Positions 56,628-64,000 of a stretch of 64,000 nucleotides of DNA are shown here, in pieces. The position numbers were made by a program, and so were the translations under genes. The notes under the pieces are model-generated. The model ran no database searches and was not told the origin of the DNA. It worked only from the letters and a program-made list of their open reading frames with translations. Source of the DNA: Undaria pinnatifida (Eukaryota; Sar; Phaeophyceae; Laminariales; Alariaceae); contig JABAKD010000030.1 in the NCBI GenBank assembly GCA_012845835.1, forward strand, positions 4,018,416-4,082,415. Direction: 5' to 3'. Every line of letters starts with the position of its first letter. The first letter of the stretch is position 1.

Positions 56628-59600
56628 GTGTTCATCCTCAAGGTGAAGTGCGAGCTCGACAATGTCGAGTCGATGAAAGCGGACGAGAACAACAAGTGGA
56701 TCGTCACGATGCAGAGTCCGGACGCGGGGGAGCGACGGGAGCACGTCGAGGTCACTCGCGCGCGAAACGAGGAACTGGTCGGCAGCCGGTGAGAAAGATG
56801 GAAGGAAGGAAGACAAACACAGCAGCCCTTTTACCTGCGGCGAAAATAACGCACACTGATTCCAAGTATTTCCCCTCAAAAATGTGCATGCAATGCCGCA
56901 AGGGGTTATAAGCGTTAGAGGACATTAGTCCGCATGGCTACTGGGCCAATTGTCAAGGTATCAGAGGATATTGGTCGGTTTGACTACTGATATAACAGGT
57001 TGAGGTTAACCTTTTACCTACCAAAACTAAGGCGTATAACACCAGCGGGGAGGGGGGAGGGGGGAGGGGAGAGGGGGGGGAGAAGAGCTGTTATACCTGT
57101 ATGCAGTCAAGCACGGCAGCAGAAGCAACAGTAGCAACGGCAGCAGCTGCCTAGCTGATCTAAGCACGTCACAGCAATATATGATCACGTATATAGCAAC
57201 AGCGAGGGCGAACCCCGGCACAATAATATACGAATACGTATCATAGCAGCAGTGAGTGTTAACTGTTAGCTGCACGTTGTTACGCTCCTGGCACACGCGG
57301 TCTATCGTCGACGAGTGCCTAGGTTGAACGCTGCTATAAGTGCGTGGTTGATGGTGTTCGGATGACAAGACACGGTGAAGTCTAGCCCTGATTAACTGTG
57401 CAACACCGTGCCAAATCTATCGTAGCCCGGATCAAATGTTGCAGTCACCACCTAGCCTAACAAGCCCTGATCAAACGTGCAAAGGTGTCGTCTGTCTACG
57501 TAGCCCTGACTAAATGCGTGCCCGTGGACTACTGCCCGCCTCCTGTCTGGTGAACCTTTGTTCGGCGCACGAGTGGCAGTTCCGGTACGTTCGACGCTTG
57601 CTCGCCTCCTACCTTGATAGGGCAGGTGTGTGACGCATGTAGGAAATAGCCGCCTCTGTTGACGTCAGGCTTAGTTTCGGTAGAGTGATTGGTTAACCTT
57701 TTACCAGTAGCCCGACGGACTACTACAATACCCTCAAGTGCCTTGACATGTGGCGTCCACGGCAGGACTCCAACCTGCGCGTAAAATCACAATGGATACG
57801 CGTCGAAGCCCCCGATGATCCGTTCTGACCCAAGCAAGCAAGCAGGCCAACAGGCCCCCGCTGTTGTTTGACAAAAACATTTACAGCAGCAAGGAGAATC
57901 ATTTTGTGCTCGCCATTGTTGTGTTTTTCCTCTTTGCGAGACATGCCTTTTCGCGGCGGCGACATGTTAAATTCGACGCATCCGCTCCCACCTTCCTTGC
58001 TATGTCTCGGCCGTCGTCTTGGGTCCCGCTCGTGCTTCCCAGAGGAACGGCCAACTTTGTGGTCAAGTGGGAGGGTGCCAAGAAACAGGCCACGGCGAAC
58101 ATCGTTGACATCAAGAAGGTAAGTACCGTTTTTACGCCTCCTGTGAGTACGACATCGTTGACATGAATGAGGCACATTACACTTTTGCGCTTCCTGTGAC
58201 TTTTGCTAATACTATTTCCGCGAGCATCGTTGACATGAAGAAGGTATACGCCGCGTTTGCGCCTCCTATAGCTGCTACTATTTCGGCGAAACATGTTGGT
58301 ATCGAGAAGGTACATACCGCCTTTGCGCCTCCTGCGACTACTAGTATTACGGCAAACATCGTGGACATCAAGAAGGTGCATACCGCTTTTACCCCTCCTA
58401 TGACTACTGCTGTTGTCGGCGAATATCTTTGCCAGCACAAGGTACATAGAGATGTTGCGCCTCCTGTAGCTACCATTTATACTAAAAGTGACCATGGTTG
58501 GCATCTAGAAGGAACACACGAAGTACCGCTTTTGCGCCTTGTATGCCTACTAAGTCGTTGGCATTAAGAAGGCACACAACGCTATTGCGATTGCTATGGC
58601 TACTATTAACAGTAGTAAGACGAACATCGTTGTCATGAAGAAGACACGTACCAGTTTTGCGCCTCCTATTCTGTGGCTGCTATTAGTAATACTATTAGTA
58701 CAGCACGGCACAGTTCGATGCGAGTCGACGAGGGAAGCAAGGGCTGGAGTCTTCCCGCGATAAAATGAAGGCGCGTACCGTAGTGGGGAGGGGAAGAAGA
58801 GCCTGCTTAGTTAGTGACCCCGGATCTGAGTTACACCTAGGGAGGGAGAAGGAGAAAGAGAAAGTGCGAAGATAATGTAAGGGATGAGCAAAAACGAAAA
58901 ATAAAAAATTCCTCGGCGTGACGTGACCTTTTTTTTTTTCCTCTTCTTTTTCAGACACCATTGCAGACATCGGATATACCAGATCCGCGTTTCACGACCC
59001 AGATTTTTCGGGACAGACAGACAGATCGCTGACCCGAAGCGTGCGGCGATAGGGGTAGCACTTGTTGATTTTTTGGCCACATTATTTTCTGAAATTGACG
59101 GGGGCTCCTTAAGCCAAAATCGTCGGAATTGTCATGCGTCTTGTGTTGTAGTGCAACATGTTTTTTGTTTTTTTACTTAACCCATCTCTTATGATGGCAT
59201 ATCCGAATCCCGAAAATGAGATGGGTTTTCGGGTCGCGGAATCGGACGGGTAGAATCGGATCGACGACTCTCGTAATGAAACCCGAATTTACAGAAAGCC
59301 TGAAAAATCATCAGTTTCGGGCCCATAAGATAGGCAAAAACCAGTTTTACGACCCGAAAACGTTCATTTTCGAATCCAGAAACGGCGTTATAAGAGACGG
59401 CCTTGAGTGGGGCTCCTTAACCCAAAATCGTCGGAATGTCATGCGTCTTGTTTTGTGCAACGTGTTTTTTTTTTGCATACCTAAGTCGTGGGTTAGGTAG
59501 TCGTGGGTTAGGTAGTTCATTCGTTATATTCGTATTTTTTGTCGAAGTTGTTTTTTTTGGGGTGGGTTGTAGAGCTCTCTCCTCATGTGAGGAACCCTTC

Positions 59601-61389
59601 CTTGGAAAATAGAAAGGATGCGCCCCTGCTCTTTTACCAGTGGCACATGCCATCTGCACGATCTGCGCGGTCGCCGCTGCTGTTGTTTCACGTTCCGCGG
59701 TTGTTTTGCTGCATACGGTAACTTTCGGGACAGATGCATCCCTCTATCTATATCATCTGCGCGGTCGTCCTCGCTTTTCGTTCCCCCGCCTGCCGTTGTG
59801 TTGCCACACGAGCGTGGTCAGCCTCCTTGCCTTAACCTCGAAATCATCGATCGAGTCATGCGATTTTAGTTTTTTTCTTCCTTGTTTGTCGGCTGTGCTC
59901 TTGGTTCTCCGTTTTTAGGTCTCGTGCTTCATAATGATGCCCTCCCGCGGGACTCTTGCCCGATTTCGCCGACCACGGTGTCCCTTTTGTTTTTTTCTGC
60001 TTGTAATGTTTTCTCTTGTTGCTCGGCACGGTGCCCGGTCGCAGGTGACAACCGGAGGGGAGATCAAAGGGGAACAGTCGGGTGAATTTGTTTCCGTATT
60101 GGCGCTCGATTGCAGGTGCAGAAAGATTTTTTTTTTTTTTTTGTGTGCTTTTGTGTATCTGCTGTGCGTGTGTTGGTGTGTCTTGTGTGTACATGCATGC
60201 TTGTGTTTATGTGCGTGTACGTGTGTTTATGCTTTGTGTTTGTGTGTGCTTGTTCTGTACGTGTGTTTTGTGTGTTCGTGCTTGTGTTCATGTGTGTATC
60301 TGTATGTGCATGTGTATATGCGTGTACGTGCATATGTAGGTGTGTGTATGTGCATGTGCGTTTTGTGGGTGTGTGCCTACGGGGGTGTGTGGGTGTGTTT
60401 GGGGGGGTGGACGGGTCGGTGAGTGGGTGGGAGTGGTTGGCAGGTCGGTAGGCATGTATGTGTTGTGCGTTGGTGGATGCGTGTTTTGTGCGTGGTTTCT
60501 TTTTTAGCGCTACGTGCGGCTGGATTTTACGGAGCAAAACTACCACTTTTTTTAAAGTACCTGGTACTCATTATGAGGCGTTTGATGCAGGGCGCAAAAA
60601 ACGAACGCACCAAACCGCATGCGTGGCACCAAAACCGCATGCGTTGCAACAGGCCGCGCTGTCACGATGGAACGAATAACCGAAGGGGAGAAGCCAAGGT
60701 TGCCCAATCGAAATCGAAAGCGATTGCTGAGATGAAAACGGCGACAAGGAAGGAACCGCTCGCTCACGTTCTGGCTATACCACGAGCAAGACCGTAGCAG
60801 ATAATCCCATCCACGTCGAAATGTTTTACCCAACCTCTCTCTCCGGCGATCTTTCTGCGGGCAAGCCTCTCACCAGTAAACGTCGGCGCGCGCACGTACC
60901 AATTTTTCAACTGACGGCCGTCGCATGCGCCGTATTAACCCCTGTGGAGCTTACAGAGAGAAAAAACATCACGAACACAATGCGACGATATCAGCATTGC
61001 CCACACGATACAGCCCAACCAACAGCAGGCCCCGTAACGTTCGGTTACCATTGTTTTTCTGTGTGTGGTACACGGCTCGCTTTTTTGCTTTGTTCCTCAA
61101 CCCTGCTTGTTGTTGTGTTGCTGCTTGCACGCACAATACTTGACATCATTGCTCCGCTCTGCTCCTGCTCTTGACGGCACCCCCCGTGCGTGTGCTAACG
61201 GGACGTCCCAGAGGCCTGGAGCCGGTAGCGTGGCATCCGTCGACGGACTTCAGCGTGACGAGCGGGGGCGGCACTGTTTACGGCAGCGACGACGTCGACC
61301 TCAGCGAGGGGGACTGGACGGAGTACTGTGAGAAGTCCGCCGCGCCCGTGAGCATTATGGAGATCGAGCACAAGTTTGAGAACGCTTGA
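56628..61389 (+). CDS. UPF0587/DUF866 (CZIB/C1orf123-like) protein lacking the CXXC pairs, 4 exons
   Basis: Exons 56628-56788, 58043-58118, 60045-60115 and 61212-61389 (stop TGA) join in frame to 161 residues, close to the family length of about 160. Recognisable family features are the N-terminal strand FILKVKCELDNVES, the middle segment GSRGTANFVVKW, GEFVSVLALDCRGLEPVAWH, and the tail DVDLSEGDWTEYCEK...VSIMEIEHKF. Donors are GTGAGA, GTAAGT and GTGCAG. Exon 1 begins with GTG directly after an AG, and a stop lies just upstream, so the initiator ATG must be in a very short upstream exon that I could not place. The family normally binds one zinc through two CXXC pairs. Here the matching stretches read VTMQSPDAGER and VVKWEGAKKQ, so all four cysteines are absent. 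The cellular role of the family is poorly defined. The stop faces the stop of the next gene 456 bp away. Confidence 0.88.
58097..58700 (+). repeat. Intronic tandem array of the UPF0587 exon 2 donor junction
   Basis: The last 22 nt of exon 2 plus the donor (AACATCGTTGACATCAAGAA, then G|GTA) recur about nine times in the following intron. Clear copies of AAG|GT occur at 58119, 58244, 58310, 58376 and 58442; the last four intervals correspond to 66 bp each, the first to about two units. Each unit also carries a pyrimidine-rich TTTGCGCCTCCT block. Later units decay to AAGGAA, AAGGCA and AAGACA. Confidence 0.9.
58718..58900 (+). repeat. Dispersed repeat family D copy in the UPF0587 intron
   Basis: CGATGCGAGTCGACGAGGGA, GAAGAAGAGCCTGCTTA, GTGACCCCGGATCTGAGTTA and AAGGGATGAGCAAAAA. 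It directly follows the junction-derived tandem array. Confidence 0.8.
59099..59484 (+). repeat. Direct repeat pair, about 75 bp, 309 bp apart
   Basis: GGGGCTCCTTAAGCCAAAAT, CGTCGGAATTGTCATGCGTC (59102) and GGGGCTCCTTAACCCAAAAT, CGTCGGAATGTCATGCGTC (59410), both followed by TTGTG and a T-run. Intronic. Confidence 0.8.
60124..60480 (+). repeat. TG-rich degenerate microsatellite in the UPF0587 intron
   Basis: Starts with a T17 run 9 bp after the GTGCAG donor and continues as TGTGTGCTTGTG-like sequence for about 330 bp, G/T-rich on the + strand. Confidence 0.85.
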
Positions 61390-61644
61390 GGAGAAGACGC
61401 CTCGAGGAAGGAAGGACGGGAGGGAGGGCGTGGAAGGGAGAGCGGCTTCCGTCTGGGTTGCCGCTGTCGGTTGCTGGCGCACACCTGTGTACACCTCCTC
61501 CCACCGGTTGCTTCTGATTTTTTTTGGGTTTTTTTTAGTGCTCTTCCTGTCGTTGACAGAAGGGCGATGGCACTCACGCCAACGGAAGCAGTACCTCGTT
61601 CCACACGTTTCGTTTTTGTGTACGTACACATCTGAAAAGGCCCC

Positions 61645-61755
61645 CGCCTGTGAGATCGAGGACTGAATCGAAACTCATATTTGCACGATTCGTGTGATAC
61701 CTTCCGATTGCGCGTGCTTACAGGTTACACTGTGTATGTCCTCATGAAGGGTACA
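61645..61755 (+). repeat. Dispersed repeat family B copy
   Basis: CCTGTGAGATCGAGGACTGA, ATCGAAACTCATATTTGCAC, GTGTGATACCTTCCGATTGC, CTCATGAAGG. It lies between the two convergent genes. Confidence 0.7.
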
Positions 61756-61844
61756 GGTTGGCGATTAGCGTAGTACACGACGTTACACGTACTTGTTTTT
61801 TTATTTTTGCTCGCGCGGGCGCACACGCCGGCTGAATTCGCGTC

Positions 61845-62011
61845 CTAGGGGGTGAGGGCAACCGTCCGGGCCGGTTTGTGGGCCTGGTCCGCCTCAAGCA
61901 TTTCCCGATACATTTTCGCTGTCATGATGGAGTCATTTTCTTCGTGCTTTTTTTGGGTGAAGGGTAACATTCCGAGGATCGCGCGCGAGCGAGATACTTT
62001 AATCATCACAG
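61845..62011 (-). CDS. Putative terminal exon of the minus-strand gene
   Basis: The minus strand reads SRAILGMLPFTQKKHEENDS then IMTAKMYREMLEADQAHKPA and RTVALTP before a TAG at 61845-61847. The charged helical composition resembles a real C-terminus better than the flanking sequence does. An ATTAAAG|T acceptor near 62002 or a site slightly upstream would open it. Further upstream the same frame runs into a 77-bp direct repeat (62020-62158), so the open frame there is probably not exon. It is convergent with the UPF0587 gene. Product unknown. Confidence 0.4.
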
Positions 62012-62019
62012 CGCCGAGC

Positions 62020-62158
62020 CCGCTCTGCCGATTTTTTGGGTGCAGATCGACAAGCGTAAAACGTCCTGGGGCATATATATGTATGATCTGGGCAAGTAGG
62101 CTGTGCCGTTTTTTTGGGGGTAGATCGACAAGCGTAAAACGTTTTGGGGCATGACCTG
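62020..62158 (+). repeat. About 77-bp tandem duplication
   Basis: GATCGACAAGCGTAAAACGT occurs at 62046 and 62123, each preceded by GCYSTGCCG and a T-run and followed by GGGGCAT. It overlaps the upstream part of a minus open frame. Confidence 0.85.
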
Positions 62159-62996
62159 GGAAGTGAAAGGGACGATGAAAAAACCGTAACGACTGTGAAA
62201 ACATTGGGATGTATCATACAAGAGGCAAGATTTAACGGTGGGGGTTTGTATGTAGAGAAGCATTTTTCTTCTCGGGGGCGGTTTTTCCTAGAGAGTGAGA
62301 GGGGGGGGCACCGCTGAGGCATTATTTTTTTCGGGTGCTTGGGTACAGGTTTCATGCGAAGAGTTTTTTTGGCTAGGGGAACACCGTTCAGTTGGCCGCC
62401 GCAAGTGCACCGGGCAAAAAAAAAAGTGGAGGAAACAGCGTGTCATGTCACCCCACTTGCAGCTGGCCGGTTTCGTCGCGCACCTCGCGAAAGCAGGGTT
62501 TTTAGTTTCTTGGAAGGGGAGCCCTCGCTCAAAAAATAAAACTCAACCATGAAAAATGGGGGGAGGGGGGGGAGGGAAAGGAAAGACAGAAAAATAATCG
62601 ATATTAAAAAAAATGTCGCCCGTAGATATCCTATGACCAAAGGCTTAACTTTAACTACCCCGTCCGTGTGTCTTGTCCGCGTCGAATAGCGGCAAGAAAA
62701 AACAAAACAAAAAAAAATCTTGTTGATTGATACTGTGAAAAATCACGAGACGCGGAATACATTTAGCAGGCAGGCAGAAAAGCGGGCAAGACAACTCCCA
62801 CCACATTGCGCAGCTCACCCCACCCGACCCCACCCGACGCCATTAAGGACACCCGGAGGCACTTTCCGCGCGGGTGTGTACGTGGGGGGGGCAAATCTGA
62901 CACGCCATTACATACGCACAATTACTACTTTTTTCGCGCCGCACATATATGAATCTGCCCCCCACATCGGCCGGCCACTATCATGCAACCGCTGCC

Positions 62997-63045
62997 TGCA
63001 TGCCCCAGGCGGCGACATAAATCCTCGCATTCCTCCTTTAGCTTG
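62997..63045 (-). CDS. Possible small coiled-coil exon of the same minus-strand gene
   Basis: The minus strand encodes LKEECEDLCRRLGHA after a CCCAAG acceptor-like site. It is a short amphipathic helix consistent with the neighbouring coiled-coil exon. The 3' border is uncertain: only a GC-type donor is visible. This is a weak call based on composition and position. Confidence 0.25.
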
Positions 63046-63774
63046 GGGAGTGGTTGGAGAGGGAGGATGCGGGGGAAGAGGGAGGGGGGGCTGCGCGCGT
63101 AGAAAAAAATCGTCTGGACCCTAGTCGAGGTTTAAGGTGCTCGACATATTCCATCTCGTCTCGTCTCGTCTACGCACTGATTTTGCCCAGCCCACGTAAG
63201 GGCAACGCGGCACCCCTTGCCGCGTGCGATCGATCGAACGAACGATGTTTACCACCAATTCACGGCAACATTTTTTTCTTATTTGTGGCTCACGAATCAC
63301 CCCACGACACCAAACAACATATACGCAAAAACACGCACAACCTCACCGTAACGCACGCGCAAACGCAACGCGCCACCGCAAAACGGCAGAGAAAAAACGG
63401 CAACGAAGAACGACCACGCACAACGCCAACGCACCACGCCAGCGCCACAACGATCACACGCCCGCCCACCCACGCACACCACAGCGTGGTGCCTCAATTT
63501 TCGGACCCACTCAATGGGCTTCCATATTAACGCTTGAATATCCTCGATTGCGCGCGCGGGGGTCTCGGTTTCTCGAGATCGGCAATGGCCAAGAAATTTC
63601 CTTTGGCCTCATCCCTCACCACCGCCGAACATACCCGCCCCCCCCCCCACACACACATCCTCCCCCTCCGGTGCTGGCTTTTCCTCGCCCGCCTTTGCAC
63701 TCCTTCTCCGACTCTTTCTCTTTCTCTCGCTCTGTCGGGAGTGTTGTTTCTCTCATTCGATTGGCTCAACGCAC

Positions 63775-63882
63775 CCTCCCATCTTCTTGTGAGATGAAAC
63801 GGTCGTAGTTCTGCCGCAGAGTCTTGCGGAGGAAGTCGATATCCGATTTGGACCTCAGACTTGTCTTCAGTTCCTCCATTTC
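63775..63882 (-). CDS. Internal exon of an unrecognised helical/coiled-coil protein
   Basis: A 36-codon open stretch reads EMEELKTSLRSKSDIDFLRK followed by TLRQNYDRFISQEDGR. It is charged, helix-forming and has coding-like composition. It is bounded by AAG|G at the acceptor side and a GTGCGT donor, the same donor type used by other genes in the window. Open frame also continues upstream (IPFPSGVARAILALK), so the acceptor may lie further out, or the exon may start beyond my choice. It shares strand with the putative terminal exon at 61845 and would belong to the same gene. I do not recognise the family. Confidence 0.5.
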
Positions 63883-64000
63883 CTTCAACGCAAGAATGGC
63901 ACGAGCGACACCCGACGGGAAGGGGATACGAGCGATACAGACCGTTTGTTATTCATACAGCACTAATACCCCCTCGGTCCATGTATACTTCTGTCTACAG

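Noticed and set aside
58163-58567. A 134-codon + frame repeating NIVDIKKVHTAF-like units, and a 201-codon minus frame over the same array
   Set aside because: Both are by-products of the 66-bp junction array; the + frame is not in phase with exon 2, which meets a stop soon after the donor.
60082-60546. Cys/Val-rich + and Thr/His-rich minus frames
   Set aside because: Translations of the TG-rich microsatellite.
1-64000. CRISPR arrays, operons, bacterial promoters or phage modules
   Set aside because: No regular repeat-spacer pattern and no prokaryotic gene organisation; genes here are spliced.

Overview
This is a nuclear segment from a eukaryote with intron-rich, widely spaced genes. No bacterial gene organisation is present. 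Three multi-exon host genes can be reconstructed: a mitochondrial Mn superoxide dismutase (+, 5296-9651), a repeat protein with CxxGH...CPxC zinc modules (-, 14353-21183, both ends missing), and a UPF0587/DUF866 protein (+, 56628-61389, tiny first exon not found). Exons of a fourth, unrecognised minus-strand gene lie at 61845-63882, and a tRNA-Arg(ACG) gene at 32797-32869. Sparse genes, kilobase introns with GT, GC and GTGCG donors, and the retroelement types suggest an alga or other protist. A stramenopile such as a brown alga is plausible, but the sequence alone does not prove it.

Layout. 1-5295: dispersed repeats, including two CCCGA-rich inverted-repeat elements. 5296-9651: MnSOD. 9652-14352: repeat-filled interval. 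14353-21183: zinc-module gene. 21184-26907: dispersed repeats with no supported gene. 26908-30210: a 3.3 kb unit bounded by 37-bp inverted repeats that contains a large hairpin. 30211-33668: unassigned sequence, the tRNA-Arg and a degraded tRNA copy, and a polypyrimidine tract. 33669-34378: a transposon-like element inserted in another repeat. 36390-38985: decayed LINE sequences in two orientations. 39108-47245: about 8 kb of a C-rich 15-18 bp minisatellite, interrupted by a LINE fragment and SINE-like repeats. 48135-53219: a minus-strand LTR retrotransposon with both LTRs, a decayed integrase and no visible reverse transcriptase. 53220-56627: repeats. 56628-63882: the UPF0587 gene facing the fourth gene.

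The most unusual observation is shared by the host genes. Several introns carry tandem arrays whose unit is a copy of the neighbouring exon-intron junction. At 58097-58700 the 5' splice-site region recurs at a 66-bp period. At 15398-17373 the 3' splice-site region recurs, partly inverted. Smaller cases lie at 14221-14363 and 7774-8890. Two of the four MnSOD introns also appear to be GC-AG, and the UPF0587 protein lacks both CXXC pairs that define the family's zinc site.
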